From the NCBI RefSeq assembly GCF_002443255.2, contig NW_019211454.1, positions 8,640,248 to 8,704,247 on the forward strand: a DNA stretch of 64,000 nucleotides. The letters run 5' to 3'. Position 1 is the first letter of the stretch, and each line of letters starts with the position of its first letter. The DNA is from Varroa destructor (taxonomy: Eukaryota > Arthropoda > Arachnida > Mesostigmata > Varroidae). This document shows, one piece after another, positions 1 to 13,350 of this stretch. Position numbers and translations under genes: made by a program. The notes beneath the pieces were generated by a model. The model saw nothing but the letters and a program-made list of their open reading frames with translations, ran no database searches and was not told the origin of the DNA.

Positions 1-2575
1 TGAAAGTACTATCTCATATGGAGACTGATTGAGCTAAATGAATTTCCGGAAAGGGCGATGAGAAGTACATGTATCTGAAAATACGTGTCTGAACTACATA
101 CGGGTCTCGTATTGCCATATATGTTGGCATATCATAGGCACTGTAAGTACTAAACAAGCGGCTTTAAATTATATTCCGATATTTTTATTCCGCTAAAATT
201 GATACCAAGTATCACGATCTAATCGGACATTTTTTCGGAAGATTATTATTGCATCGTCTCCTTCTACACTGTGTATGTGGTAGAAAACGAATCTCATAAC
301 AGCCAACGGTCTCTTCGCAGAATGTTGTTATCGGTAGCAAACGTAAATAGTTCTAAATCGTTAGACATTTAGATAAAGAGCGTCTTTGTTTTGTCTATAC
401 CTTCGCCAAAGCAAAGCTTACCTGCTACTGAACAGATGACTATGACCACGTAACGCTTTTGGGTTAACTCGGTACAAAATCTTAAAAACAATCAGGGTAA
501 TACGTGTATTGTTTGCGAGCGTAAACAGGCAATTCAATCGATTAAAATTTTTGATTCAAATGTTCTGAGTGAAACTGCGCGCCAGATAATTGTGATTGAA
601 AATTTTTGTTGTTGAGAAATCAACTTAGGTTTAACACTTGAATATGCCCTTTAGTTTTATGCTGCCCGCTGAATTTAGGCATTCAATGTTGCCGATTAAA
701 CAAAGAGACCAGTAGACACAAAAGGCGATGAAGTAGAATATTTGCCGTCGCCATCTGTCCGTAGACGAGAAAATGCCTTCCTGCTGAGTTTCCTGCCGTG
801 GGCAGTTAGTCGGTATTTTTACTCAGAAAGGTCGGACTTCAAATCAGCTAGCCGACGGACAGCAAGACAAAGGAACTGCGTTAATCCTCTGAAGATTTCA
901 CTTATCATCGGCCTCTGCCGATTTCCTCAACGGTCGATAACATCAACGTTTATCATAAATTTCAGCAACATCTTCTTTGTGACTAGCTTATGCTAGAAGA
1001 GCAGCTAATTCGAAATAGCCGACAGCGATCGAGCGAATCCGTGTAGAAGTTCATCGTTTGAACAAAAAAAAACCGGTAGCGCTACTTCTTGAAAACTAAG
1101 CTAAAATAGGCAGAGATCAAACTACCGACAAAGTAACCCTGCTAAAGGTAGCCATCTTTGAAAATAACAGCAATAAGGAAAAAAAAGTTTCGAGAACTGC
1201 CTTCCACCATCACTTCAACAACAATAGCAACGACAACAAAAGCGTCAAAGCTATTCGAATTTTCGCGCCAACCAACAGATAATAAACTGCCAAGATTACA
1301 GCTAGGTAGTCTTACGTTAATTTGACGTAAACGGCATAGCTAGTATTACACGCTAGCTCATCGTAACGTAATGTGACGAGGTATCGTTTATGACAGGGAG
1401 CTCGGGGGCAAATAGTGGCAGTTTACAGATTACTTGACGATGGCAAGCAGATCAGGATAGACTCAAAAATTTCTAATTAAATAACTAATTAAATAATAGA
1501 ATTCGTGGAAAATATTCGAATCAAAGAAAAAATGAAGGTGCTACTTATACACAAAGAAGTACTGTTGAAGACTGTTCCAATGAAACGCAATAGTTGCAGA
1601 TGATCAGATACACATAAATAATTTTAACATATACTGCTACTGTTGTTATTATTACGATACATGGAAACTGGTAGATGAAAGACGACTGCAATGTGGTATC
1701 GGCCCAGGATGGTACGAGCCATTTATGCTTATTCCTCCAGTGTACGAAAACTAAGTGGATATTTTTGCGATACACAAACCAAATATAATGTATGTCACGC
1801 AAAGGGTTCCCGCATGAGATTAGCAGTAAGCGATTACGTGACTGGCACGATGATCAAGCGACCACACATGAACATATATTTTCTACTCATCGAGTTACGG
1901 AGCAAAGTTATGCACACGTTACTGTACAGTGGCAGATCTGTTTATATGCTCTCATACGTTTATAATGATAAAAGTGTTTCCAGTGTAGGTGATAACTTTG
2001 ATCAAACGGTATCGATTCGTGTATCTGACGTTGGGCCTATATTGTTTAGCCATAAATAATAACAGTAAGAATCACGCATGCTTTTGAACAGAAATAATCC
2101 AAATGAAACACGGATCAGCAGCATCGCAATACGCCATGTCCTTTTATTTGGCCTTCCAGCTATCCCGCCGCCTGACTTTCCAAAAAAAAAAACGTTTATT
2201 CGTTGTTAGAGCAGATTTATCGTTATGGCGGACGTTGATCGCAAGAGTTAAGAAGGATTCTTGAATTGCAGTGTTTTGAAGACGGGGATTTGTGTTATAC
2301 GCAAAAGGCATCCTACTTGAATTAGGTTTTCCCTTTCGGTTGAAGAAATCCGTATTTGAACAGAAGATCATTGTGTAATTCTTGCCGTACCGAAGCCATA
2401 TTGAATTTGGAACATGTTTTTTCTAGGGCTTCGTAAAACCCGCTGATAACGGCTGCAACGACGGATAATTTGCTTCGTAGTACAGAAGGGTCAGTTATAC
2501 TTGAACAATAAAGGATTTTCGATTAAAATGTCTAATTCAGACTTTTCTTGTCAATCGTATATTTTACCATATATA
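1..2575. other. AT-rich non-coding stretch, no supported gene
   Basis: No reading frame here combines coding-like composition with credible splice sites. The longest open frame (1691-2059, +, 122 codons) has an ordinary AT-rich codon mix, no recognisable domain, and a competing open frame on the other strand, so I treat it as chance. The stretch ends at a scaffold gap. Confidence 0.5.
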
Positions 2576-2675
2576 NNNNNNNNNNNNNNNNNNNNNNNNN
2601 NNNNNNNNNNNNNNNNNNNNNNNNNNNNNNNNNNNNNNNNNNNNNNNNNNNNNNNNNNNNNNNNNNNNNNNNNNN
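2576..2675. other. Assembly gap (100 N)
   Basis: Exactly 100 consecutive N, the conventional placeholder for a scaffold join of unknown size. The real distance between the flanks is not known, and frames running through it are artefacts. Confidence 0.99.
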
Positions 2676-3900
2676 TGTGAAATTCTTTAGAAAGAGAACT
2701 ATTCCTTTCTTCGAAGCACATTCTTATGTAAAAGCTCGTTATCCTTAATTATCAATAATTTTTTACCTTATTGTTGGGAGTGATTTTGTGAGGTTTAGGC
2801 CTCACTACTATTAGTTCAAACGGGCTTAATTTTTTAGACTTTATGTCAATATGAATAAACTATGAAGTTAATAACGCTTCTCAATTACCGGCCTCATTCA
2901 GGCAATGACGTCCGTACCAGCTGCTGAGCGAGTTAATCCACATCTGACAAGGTAGGCAGCTGCTCATTTCAACAGCACACAAAATAACGTCATCATTTCG
3001 GTTAGCATAGGTAGCGACCAGGTAGGGTAAAACCAACCTTTCGTCATTTTTTTTAATTAAAATTCTTTTGCATGTACACTAACCAAGGTAATCGCTGTGA
3101 GTATATTAAAAATTTTTATTTTTTTAAAATTAGATTTTGATTTATCGACTCATTAAGTAAGATAGAAAGTCAGAAGAAAATTAAACTTTTCATTATCCGG
3201 CATTGATAATAGAAAATTCGGAACTTTTTTAGAAATCTGATTGTATACAGTTTTAGTCATGGCTTGCCCTTTCTAATGACCTGGGCCATGCAGTCTTTCC
3301 ATGTCCTATTATTGTCTAAATTAGCAATATGTTTTCGTGTTAACTGAGGAAGTATGTAATTCAGTGCTGATATATCCAGTAGGCTAACTGCATTGAGCTT
3401 TCATGTTGAGTCTTAGATTCTGCAAATAATGAGTAGTAATAAAATGACAAGAAAAAACATCAGAAAAGCAACGTTTACAATAAACGTTGGTCCTAATTTT
3501 TAGCTTAGCAGAACACCCCGTATTTACACTACTACACTATTACCACCTTTTTGGAGCTTCTGTACGGTGGCATGGCACCAGCATCAGTTGGCTTTGTTCC
3601 AAGCTCTCACTTGCTTAAATCATTTAAGCGAATTTCGCCAATCCAATATATGCTACTGACCTCCCCAGCACCCCATTCCCCCTTCTGCCCCGATGCATCT
3701 CATTTTTTTGCGTGTTCTCAATCCATTCCCTCAGCCCTTAAGGTTGTTTTACCGATCGCATGTCGCATACTTGCAAAGTGCGAACGACGCAGCGTCACTT
3801 AAAACCAAAAACTTTTCGTGCTTTGCGTTACCAGCCGCACATGCCATTGCAGAATCAATGCTCATAGAAGCGCGAGTAACGCGACTCGAGTAACTGCAGC
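2676..3900. other. Intergenic; pyrimidine-rich patch and short palindrome
   Basis: AT-rich to about 3540, then a C/T-rich patch (3550-3800) open in several frames on the + strand, which I attribute to strand composition bias. A near-perfect palindrome with 8-bp arms and a 1-base centre lies at 3613-3629 (GCTTAAAT-C-ATTTAAGC). No gene supported. Confidence 0.4.
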
Positions 3901-5330
3901 TGCTGCTGCTCGAACACTAGCAATCATCGACGCCCCGCGTTTCTCATGCGCGAATCATGCGAATCGCTGTTAAGCAGCGGTCGTTTGCACTGACAGCGAG
4001 ATCCCACCGTTGCAGAATCCGCGGTTATAGACTCCCGGCTGAATCGCGCATTGGAAACAAACGCCGCCGCTGACGTTGCCGCCAACGTCGTATCAGAGCT
4101 GACGCGCCACCGCTATTGCCGCCGCATGTTAATAGCAGTGTCAGCCGCGCGCGCAGCCCGTAGTACGTCCTACGTGCACACGTAGGCTGAGGTGGTTGTT
4201 CCTTCGTGCTGCTGCCGTTCGAGTCGAAGCGACTCTTTCTGGACTTCGGCGGTCGGCTTCGTCTTAACCATCGTCGGACTTTATTCGTTGTCATCGTTGA
4301 TGTCGTCACCAAGATCGCGACCATTTGTCGATTTGTTCAACGTCAGCGTTACAGCGAGCCGATTAAAGTCATCCCGCAAATACCGAATGGATTAGGGAAT
4401 GGGCTGAGAATGCATGTACGAGACTGGGAGCATGTTCGCGTATGTTTATCAACGTGATTTCTTGCAACAACGGCGACGCCAGCATTAACAGCAGCAGCGC
4501 CAACATACAGAAAACGTGCAGCAGCCCAATACCCAATCGTGTATGGTAGATCGGGACGCTTAGCCAGGCAAACAAACACGCGGACATCCTCGTCGTGCAG
4601 CTGCAACTACCGTTCAGGGTTAGCAGTTCGTACCCTCGCACGAAATGGCGGTTCGTCCAGCCGACCGCCTCTCTATACAAACGCCTGTAACTCATGAGGT
4701 TTTCCCTCAACGGCAGCAACGTAGTTTGCCGGCATGCTGTTACGTGTAGTGCACGCGAAGTTAGTCGAGTGCTTCAACGGCTCTCACCACCGAGCTGGGT
4801 GCCCAGTTAGTCAGTCTGTTAGTGGAGCTTGCTTAGTCAGCAAATGCGGCAATTGGAGTGACTTTCCTGTTCGTTGTGTTCAGTTTGACACCGCTGATCG
4901 TTTTCGTCTTCGTCAGTGCTACGCTGTCCCGCCTTCGGCGTGGTTTGTGCTGCCGGTCTGTTCACACTGACTTATCACTTGTGAGTTCGGTTCTTCTGGC
5001 ATTACTACAGTGTACAGTAGACAACATAGGTTGCTGATTACCTCTATAGATGAAGGTTTGCGTGGGCGAACCTTTAATATAGTCGCATGGGGGTGTGCCG
5101 TGTGCAGGCAAACACGCAAGTGCATTGCCTTTTCGTGTGTGCTCTATAGTATCGTGTTAAAGTCATACGCCGAATCGAAGACGTACGTAAGCATATCTTA
5201 TAGAAACGTAAACTCACGGCTGGAGTTTCGATGGCTTGCTGCCTTGGGCAGAACTCGAAAGCGTTTGCGGGTCTGTTTGAACAGAACAGCTCGCCACGCA
5301 ATGAAAAGTGTACGAAGAGTGTGATTCAGC
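3900..5330. promoter_or_regulatory. GC/CpG-rich island, candidate promoter or 5' UTR region
   Basis: This stretch is visibly richer in G, C and CpG than its flanks, and several frames on both strands are open at once, which is typical of GC-rich non-coding DNA rather than one real frame. It holds an arthropod-like initiator (TCAGTT at 4880-4885) followed about 100 bases later by a donor-like GTGAGT at 4981, so a short non-coding first exon on the + strand is possible. An 8-bp-arm hairpin around E-box-like bases (CCTACGTG-CA-CACGTAGG) sits at 4169-4186. Function is inferred from composition only. Confidence 0.3.
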
Positions 5331-8300
5331 CTAAATACGATGCTGATCTTATGGACCCCATTTGTTCTGCTGCAGGCTCTACGAGCTTGAACGATTAAAC
5401 AACTAAGGATTATTGCTGGAAAGAGGTTATTGGAATGCGTCGTTGTTTAGACTGGACTTTCAAATACCAGATCGAAAGCGTAAGAAAACCAAAGGCAGCG
5501 TTTTTTATACTGTATTTGCTTGTTTCGTCTCCCCAACAGTCCGTCTGCAAACTTATTTCTCTCACTCGCTCACTCGCGTGCTCTTCAGAAAGAAAAGCCA
5601 TTTCAAATATGCCCGCGAAAAGTTGTCTCAGCGTTCGTGAGCACGTATTGCATCACATGGCACATAGTTGAACAAATACAGTTCCAGTTTGTTTTGTAGC
5701 TAAATACTATCATTGTTCTGGAGATACAATGTGGCTCTATCCGCAATTATCTCCTGAACGTTTGCTTGACTTTGGCAATGGTTCAAGTTACTATATGAAC
5801 TCAGTCATCCGGCGGACAAAATCGCAACTTCCCTGCCACGCAGCGTCCGGCGCTGCAAATTGAGTGACTATTTGTGGGGCGTTGCGCGCCCACGAATAGC
5901 AATTCAATTTGCGAAACGACAAGAGAAAATGGCAAAATTTACGCCGAAATTCTTGTGACGTAATAATAATATCAGCCTCAATTGTGATCTGTAGTCCGTC
6001 TTGAATCAGCACAATAATAGCTGTTGCTATTCCGCCTGTCGAGACTATCCCATGATGGAGTTACTCTTGGTTCATTATATGTGCCACTGTTTCCAACTGT
6101 GACTAAATACTTCAACCACAAGCACGAGATGAGGCGTGTGTGCCATCGCGATATGATTCCAATGGTACTATGGGAACCGCTCCCGTCCGCTTCGTCTCTC
6201 TCTCTCTATCGTTCGCTTCTTATCTCGAGTAGACGTCCACAATACAGTAAAAAGCAGTTCCACTGTTAAGCGTGCCTAATTGCGTCGCGTTAGCATAAAC
6301 TGTCATACTTTTCTTGCCGCGTGATCACCAATTTTGCCAAGTTAGTGTATGTGTATATTTTCGAATGCTGTAGAGTTTCCAGAAATAGGGGGGAGTTTCA
6401 AGAGATGGTTCCTGGAAACAAAAGCTGTGGCTAATTTGCCGACATGGGCAAAACGTGACGTAATTCGTGGCTGTATAGCTGGTTTGTATTTATTCCGCTG
6501 GACTATTCTGGCTGTGCGATAATAAAAGTGCGGTTGTGTGCGCCATTGGGACAGAGGCACAGTGCAACATCGCGGAAAATGTTTCGAGGCATTACAACAA
6601 GATATAAGAAAAGGTCGAGGTTAACTATTGCAAATTTGGAGAAAAAATGTCACAGGAACACCTTGATTCAGCATCGGCTAAGACAAACAAAAAGGAAAAT
6701 AAAAATTAGTACGAAAGTGGTGAATAGTTTAAATAAACCTGGCATTTTCTAGCATTACACAGGGAACTAGATCAAAGAAAGACACATTTCAAAGAAAGAA
6801 GATTGCTTGAAGAAGAGGGTAAATATATCAGAATATTTTGTATAATTATTCCCGGTCAAAACGACCGATCCTTAAAAAAGCTATTGTATCTATAATTTGA
6901 CGCAAATTTTCAATACGTCGACGGCGATGCGACAAAAGAAATTGCCTACGTCAAATTGACCGGTCGCGGTGAATTCATTGTTACAGATTGGAATAAGCGT
7001 TTAAGATTGGTATTAATTTTGTATTTCTACTATCTCTACTTAGGGCAATAGACTTGGATTAAAAACGTTGCCTATTTCAAACATATAGACAGCAATCAGT
7101 CCAGGCTCATCCGAAGATAAACGACTTCATTAAATAAAGCATTTGGCGTGGCAGAAAATGAAGGATACGTCCTATCTGAGAACGAAGAGATGCAATCAGC
7201 TACTAAAGATTCAGCTCGTATTGCATTCGAACTCAATACTTGACATTGTCAGGTGAGGTTTAGAAGTTGGTCATTATACATCTACGATTGATATACTGGG
7301 GAGACAAGGTTAGTGGGTTTCTGTAAACCCGCGAGGCTGACTTTCCGCGCAATAGTACTTTATCAATGTTACTTTTATTCAAGTGTTTTCACTGTTATCC
7401 AAGTGACTCTGACGTGTGAGTTCACGTAGTTCCCTCGATTTACCACAATAGAACCTAATTATCTTACCTTGGCGTTCTAAAGACTCGAACTTGCGTAGTT
7501 CGAAACAGTAGTATATTATCAATATGTTTATTTCGTGGGGTGTCTCGATTACGGTCTATTGATAACATGCTGATAAACCCAAAGGCCTTACGGAATATAT
7601 TAAGTTATACAGTAGACAAATGTTCCATATCCTGAGAGAGTCTCATACGCTGAGTCAGGCGTCCGTAGAATTTCAGTTTACACAGCTTCCATGTATCCAA
7701 GTGCATTAAGTTTCGTCTACCGTGTGTTCTAGGTCACCGTTTTTCCTAAGCCAATGAAAAAATTGCCGCCCCATGATGCTTGTACTCGCTGATTCCGTAG
7801 AAAAAGGTCGTACAGTCAACGCACTGCGTCTTTAATCCAGCCCAAATCTTCTTATGTGTTAAGTATAGTATTGCCTTTAAACGGAAATACTGAACTTGAA
7901 TGAGCGCCAGTGCCCGATGTCGAACTTAGACGATCTCGCATGTCCTCAACGTTACTAGGCAAAGTACATTTCACTATTAGACCGTGACTGCAGAGACATC
8001 TATACATTAGACTCAGCGAACCAGTAGGTGTTATACAAAAATTAATGGTAATTTTTCGACTGCTGCAAGCGTCACGGCCGAATAACATGGCCAATAGAAA
8101 TCATGCGAAGCATCATCTAGGATCTACCGGCTCAGCCAATCAGTCGATCGCGAGTTCTTCGTTTTTATGCGAAACGTGTATGTTCATTACGGCCATGATG
8201 TATGATTATTGCGGTACACTTTTACTCGCTCATGTGCTGCATTCAGTTGATTTCCATTGATACGCGAGCCGAATAACTAGGCGGCTGGCAACATGCAAGG

Positions 8301-9700
8301 TAAATGCGACCTTCGACGAAAAAGTTGCTTGCCAGTAGAAGGTTTACTAAAAATGTCACTCATCGACCTTTATCATGTTGAGTTGAGCACGTTCATGATG
8401 AGGCTCTTCTTCCCGGACAGACATTCAGCAGGAAGGGAGACAGACACGTGAATTTGTCGGTAAGAGGTATTGATAAGCCACGTAATCCCTAGACAGGAGT
8501 CGTTTCGGAACGCTCTGAATGAGACAACTTTGAAGATAGTAAATTTGCAGGAACTGTATTAATAGGACAAATCTTTGTTCTCCTTGCTAGGGTCCCCCTA
8601 ACTACAAGTAAGTGTTGACTACTGATTTTATAGAGGAAGGAGCACATCGATGGATAAATTGGACTCGGTTGGAAATATGAGAGATGCAAAAGTTTGTAGT
8701 AGGCCTTCTACTCAAGATGTCCTTTATGGAGTTTGGATTTAGGATTTTAACGGGAGTATTTAATCACTTCAAAAGGCTAAAATAAAAAAGCCAAATAAAG
8801 GTTTCCGCTAAAAAGAGATCGTTTTTGAACTCGATTCTAATCATTCTGCCGTTTTCTTACAATAGAGATTTACCCCTTAAAGCTTCCAAAGGCAGCTAAC
8901 ACGAAGTATTTCGTAGCAAACTGGTACGCAGGTGTTTTGATAGACTGACCTGTTCCAGCAGAAAAGGCGGACAGGCAAAATTATCTACGTTCGATCGGAT
9001 ATTGCGTGCCTTTCAACTAACACCAGTGTTAAAATTAGCTGCTGTTGGCCAATCCTAAATACAATACAGGTACATATACAGTTTATTTTTGATGTTCAAT
9101 TCAATTTATATAGCAAAACCGTCCCGTATATCTATACGCCTCTATCCTTGTACATGATGTTTATTATACCTCTAAGATTAACTCTCTACATTAATACTAC
9201 CAATAAGCATGACAATAAATCTGCTCCTCTACGATAGTTATCTAGTAGAATTTCTTAGAAATTCGACCATTCGTTTCTATACACATCAGATTAAAATCGG
9301 TGTGAAGGTAAATTTTACTGTTTCTACCAGTAGTGGTCGTATGCGCACGGGGTGTTTTATCGGATGATTTCATAAGGACGCTACGTAGCTTGCGTCCGTT
9401 TGTTTCGACGGCTGAAACGAAAATGTTCGTTAGTAAAGCTGTTGGCGGCTGGAAACGTGGCAGCAAGCGAGTGGCTCTTTGTAATGTTTTATAAATACAC
9501 GTAAATGTCATCGGAACATCGCATCTATCAGGGGAACGCAGGGTACGTAGCGGCGAATATCTTCGGCTGACAGATCCGCACAAAGCCGAAAGCATTGATA
9601 TAGACAAGAAGCAGATCACTGTGTGTTTCGAATGAGAATCTCACGTTTTGACGAAGATGTAAGAAAAGGATCCTGTACTGAAATGCGTACGGTCTATGCA

Positions 9701-9745
9701 CTTATCTTACATGAACGTGCACATGCATTCTATATGTAAGATAAG
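9701..9745. repeat. Inverted repeat, perfect 12-bp arms
   Basis: Arms CTTATCTTACAT (9701-9712) and ATGTAAGATAAG (9734-9745) flank a 21-base loop. The stem is too short for a microRNA precursor, so it may be chance or a short MITE remnant. Confidence 0.6.
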
Positions 9746-10839
9746 TAGACCTGCTGAGATAGAAGAGACCGCTGACGACCTCAGGCGGCTCAAAAAATGA
9801 TTTCAAGTCCTTTTCGTGTTGAAGAACGTGCTACGCTTGTTGAGAGGAATGGAAAAGCCTAAACATTTTCATATGCTTTGGACAGCTCATATATTCTTGC
9901 TACAGAGAGGATTATTGATGATCCCTTATAATCTCTACTAGATGAAATGTTCGATGAGTACCATTGTCTGTCTAATTCTAGCCCTGGCAGCTGCCCTTTG
10001 GCTATTGTTTTAGCTATCTTCTGTCGATATCGGAGCTGCTAGTGCGATACACACTGATTTTTAGATTCACAGTCATTTTACTAAGACTACTTCGAAACAT
10101 CACAGAGTCGACAAGTCCTTCTCCCGCGTATCTGCCACCGGGAAATGTGAAACACTGTATTTAATTCTACTTATCATTAGGCCTACGGTATTTCGTCACG
10201 CTACAGTTGCTCTCACGCAAACTGCTTCACGTCTTCTGTACCGTCTCTACATGTTAGTCCTAGTTCCTCCAACGTATGACTGTTATCAACAGCTTTTTCT
10301 GAATAGCCACTTTTTCCTATCTTCTAACAAGCACCCGTAACTCGTACTGAGCGCGCTTCGTTTTCGCCTCCATCTAACCAAGTTCGTCCTGTACCTCGGT
10401 GATAGGACGAGCTAAACGTCTCTTTTGTTCACAACAGCCATCACTGCGTGTGACATTGATTATCGTCTTTAGACCTCTTGCCGTCGCAATCCATATAATC
10501 GGTACTAATAATCAGTGATCTTTTTTTTAGCCTTTCCGACCTCAGACTTGTTTCCTCACTGTATCCGCCGATTTTATTACGGTTACTGTTGTCGCCTGCC
10601 TAACTAGTCCGTAGTTGTCAACATTGTGTTGTTGGTTATTCTGGTGACACTTAACTTTCACCCATCATCACCAGCTGCCACCATCTGCACCGTCGCTGTT
10701 GGCGTTTGTCCAAGTTATTCAATGTTTTCGTTGGAAGAGGCCTGTCAGATTTCAACTATCCTAAACACAGCGAAAAGCACCTGGCTTCGTCCGTTTTCCT
10801 CACTTCTATCCTACTGCCCATCAGCCTGCGGCCATGCGG

Positions 10840-10856
10840 CTATATATATATATATA
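10840..10856. repeat. (TA)n microsatellite
   Basis: About eight TA units. Similar TA tracts recur at 14804-14823, 17129-17153, 28491-28504, 30564-30584, 31460-31479 and 32160-32173, so short TA arrays are a general feature of this genome. Confidence 0.9.
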
Positions 10857-11022
10857 AAGTACTCGCAAATTTGACCTCTACCTTCCTTTAGCAATGGTTA
10901 CCCCACCTTTTTTCAGATTTCTGTTCGTACCAGCTGTTCCATCAGCAACGAATTTAGAATAATGAGACGGCTACAAAGATAAAAACCCTTCTTCTGCCAC
11001 CGATTGCTTTGACAATGGCAAT

Positions 11023-11086
11023 GGCTAACAGCAATAACAACAGCAAGAGCAACAGCAGAAGCAACAACAACAACAAAAAGTGACTA
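11023..11086. repeat. Degenerate CAA/CAG triplet repeat
   Basis: Interrupted run of AAC, AGC and CAA triplets. Read on the - strand it gives a meaningless poly-leucine frame (10954-11154), which should not be annotated as a protein. It could lie in an untranslated exon or encode a Gln/Asn-rich linker on the + strand, but nothing fixes the frame. Confidence 0.7.
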
Positions 11087-11331
11087 ACCAATAAGCGACT
11101 CTTGTTACGACAACTACTAGCTCGGCTTTCAGCTTTTGCCAGTAGCAGCTCCACGGTGCAGCCAATGTTCGCGTAGTATGAGTACCGATTCAGGAAATGT
11201 TAAAGGAGTGGGGGCCTGCATTGCGCTACGGGGGAACTGCGACAGAAGCATTGACAGTCCGCAGGATCACAAGAAGCAGATGTCAAAAAAACTGAAGATA
11301 AGGAAAAACGACAAAATGATAGGGGCAGTAG

Positions 11332-11562
11332 CATTCCAGAATTCACCCTTTTAGAGTTAGCCGCAGACACAGCAGTAACTATCGCAGACAAACTGAGCCG
11401 CACAGCATACTGTCTATGGTCGAAACACTTCGCGATCAATGCGGGACGTTTGAGAAATCTGAAAAGTGGATCTGGTGGAGGGAGGAAAAACTGTCAATAT
11501 CGTTTTTTGCCCTAGTGGGCTTCATGTTGGGCGGCCAGTCGCTGTGTTCGCAGATGATTTAG
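11332..11562 (+). CDS. Candidate exon or small ORF with a hydrophobic segment, unrecognised
   Basis: The frame is open from just after a stop at 11329-11331 to TAG at 11560-11562 (76 codons), with an in-frame ATG at 11416 giving 48 residues. Codon choice and residues look coding: a charged, Trp-rich stretch (KSEKWIWWREEK) leads into a hydrophobic run (LSISFFALVGFMLGG) that could be a membrane segment. No donor is obvious inside it. The preceding and following DNA is also open in the other two frames (ending 11354, and about 11470-11633), so a decayed, frameshifted gene is an alternative. I do not recognise the family. Confidence 0.25.
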   Translation, partial: HSRIHPFRVSRRHSSNYRRQTEPHSILSMVETLRDQCGTFEKSEKWIWWREEKLSISFFALVGFMLGGQSLCSQMI

Positions 11563-12298
11563 ATTACGGCTATCAGTGTTTGGGTATTACGGAACATACG
11601 GGAATCGAGGTATATTGCGAGCTGAATAGCTAGTGTTAACGATAATGGTCTCTTTTCGATCGAAAAGGAATCGATTGTTCATTAAGCTGTATTGTCTACC
11701 TTTCATAAAAGGAAAAACAGAAGAAGGTAGCAAATGAGGCGGCGCCTGTTAAATACTTACCTATAACTGGCAACAAATGACAACGTTAACTTATATGGTT
11801 TAATAAACCCACTTTTAAGTATGAAGGTTTATAGAATATAACGTTTAACAGGACAAACAATGTTGACGAGTACGTTAGGTTTTCATTTTTTCAAACTCGG
11901 ATATTTACTATTGCGAGGGTTAATTATAAGTAAAATATTTCCGTGGGGTTTTTCACGTTAATATTCATTTTTGAGAGGATGGACAGCATACAGATCGCTT
12001 AATTAACGGAAATTTCCCAAGACAAATACGCTTGCTCAATTGCGTTAAGATACGCGCCGTGATAGGTTGCGATGTGTGCCCGTTTTTCGCGTATAGTACA
12101 TATACATATATATCTTCATAAATCGCCGGAGCCAAATGCGCCGTCATTGAATTACTTAAATTTTCATAATTATAACAGAACAAACGTCTACACAGACCCG
12201 GAAACATCGGGATCTTATGTATCGTGGGGCACTTTATCAAAAGCAAAAAATATTCTGCCATCTTGAGAAACAAAATACAGTGCGACTAAATACAACAG

Positions 12299-12436
12299 CG
12301 TCAACGACGCGAAAAACAAAGAATGGTCACAGTTGAACGTGATGCCATTGTGCCTCTGAAGGCCATTGAGAAACAGAAGCGACCTTTATGCCCACCGGTG
12401 GCGAGAGACTTCTCCATGACTAGTGATACCAGACAA
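12299..12436 (+). CDS. Candidate internal exon, basic and charged, unrecognised
   Basis: An acceptor-like CAACAG ends at 12298 and a donor-like CAA|GTAAAT begins at 12437. Between them 46 codons are open in phase 0 at both ends, with coding-like composition (RQRREKQR at the start, then EKQKRPLCPPVARDF). An ATG lies in frame at 12323. The frame would otherwise close 12 codons into the supposed intron. No domain is recognised. If real, phase 0 makes it compatible with the candidate exons at 15696 and 17341 on the same strand. Confidence 0.25.
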
Positions 12437-12939
12437 GTAAATGACGGAGAAGGATCCTGCGCCAGCTGAATAGCGGGGATATCTTTGATATGACGACGAA
12501 TTGTACTGCCAGAACTATAGCTGTCCAGGAAGACAAGTCATAGAATTACTGGTTGGAACGCCGTTGACATTTTTATCTGTCGAATCTATCGGTTTAAGTT
12601 GTTCGAACGAGTTCATGCCGTAAGCGGCGTTTTAGTCGAGAACGGCGCTATAGAATTGAATCGCTACATCGAATAGGAGGGCACTAGAGTACTACAAGCT
12701 GGTGTCAGTTGTGCTCACGATACGATAGCAGCACGTTCTCATGCTAGCTTGCACATAACGGAAAAATGGAGTAAGATTTACGTTGATGTCACACGCCTTC
12801 CTCAATGAGGCGTCTATACTGATGCGTGACATTGCCGCAGATCATATACTTACGCCACAAATAAGCTATGTAATTGCCACTTGCTAGCTTACAATCGATG
12901 CACTAAGTAAGTTCTGTTTGTCTGTGCCTTTTTTACCAT

Positions 12940-13350
12940 TTGATGACTGACAAACGGTATCAGCGGCGATACGTGCTGCTTAATAGTGAAGAGCCAACTC
13001 AATTGACGTGGCGTAACCAATGTCTATTGTGGTTTATTCAGATTACCCTTGTAATGACAGTGGCGGCTGTACAATCTGTGCGGGAGTTGAAGTCTCTCTT
13101 TGATGAAACTGATACACATCATAAATGGACACCGTCACCCACGCCTCTTGACAAGGCCTCCCATAATACTGGCGCTACCAATGCTGGTCTAAGCAAAAGG
13201 TGCAGTGGTTCATCAGCCTTCAGTTTCACTGTCATCGTTAATAATAACCGTAATAATGAACGATGGAAGTGCGCTAGCGAAAGCCTGACCGTTATGAGAA
13301 TGAATACGGAACGTAATCGAGAAGGCGACAGGTCCTCAAATCTATACTGA
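12940..13350 (+). CDS. Candidate ORF of 136 codons, unrecognised
   Basis: One of the longest ATG-style frames in the left third of the window. It has a central hydrophobic segment (CLLWFIQITLVMTVAAV) after a short basic N-terminus, then a Ser/Thr/Asn-rich hydrophilic tail, so a small single-pass membrane protein is conceivable. Against it: an overlapping - strand frame (13119-13358), no promoter or poly(A) signal nearby, and no recognisable homology. It may be chance. Confidence 0.18.
   Translation: MMTDKRYQRRYVLLNSEEPTQLTWRNQCLLWFIQITLVMTVAAVQSVRELKSLFDETDTHHKWTPSPTPLDKASHNTGATNAGLSKRCSGSSAFSFTVIVNNNRNNERWKCASESLTVMRMNTERNREGDRSSNLY

Larger units (their letters stand above)
5331..11000. other. 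Intergenic or intronic stretch without a supported gene
   Basis: Mostly AT-rich. Around 9340-9499 a + strand frame following a good acceptor-like tract (pyrimidines then CAG, ending near 9340) is coding-like for about 50 codons, but the overlapping - strand frame (9242-9619) is longer, so neither is called. From about 10080 to 10830 the + strand is strongly pyrimidine-biased. A hairpin with perfect 12-bp arms lies at 9701-9745. Confidence 0.35.

Noticed and set aside
1691..2059. 122-codon + strand frame
   Set aside because: AT-rich codons, overlapping open frame on the other strand, no domain, no splice or poly(A) support.
2548..2748. Frame running through the first N gap
   Set aside because: It is produced only by translating N as unknown residues.
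9242..9619. 125-codon - strand frame
   Set aside because: The + strand over the same bases reads more like coding sequence after an acceptor; neither is strong enough to call.
10954..11154. Poly-leucine frame on the - strand
   Set aside because: It is the antisense reading of the CAA/CAG repeat, with no other coding feature.
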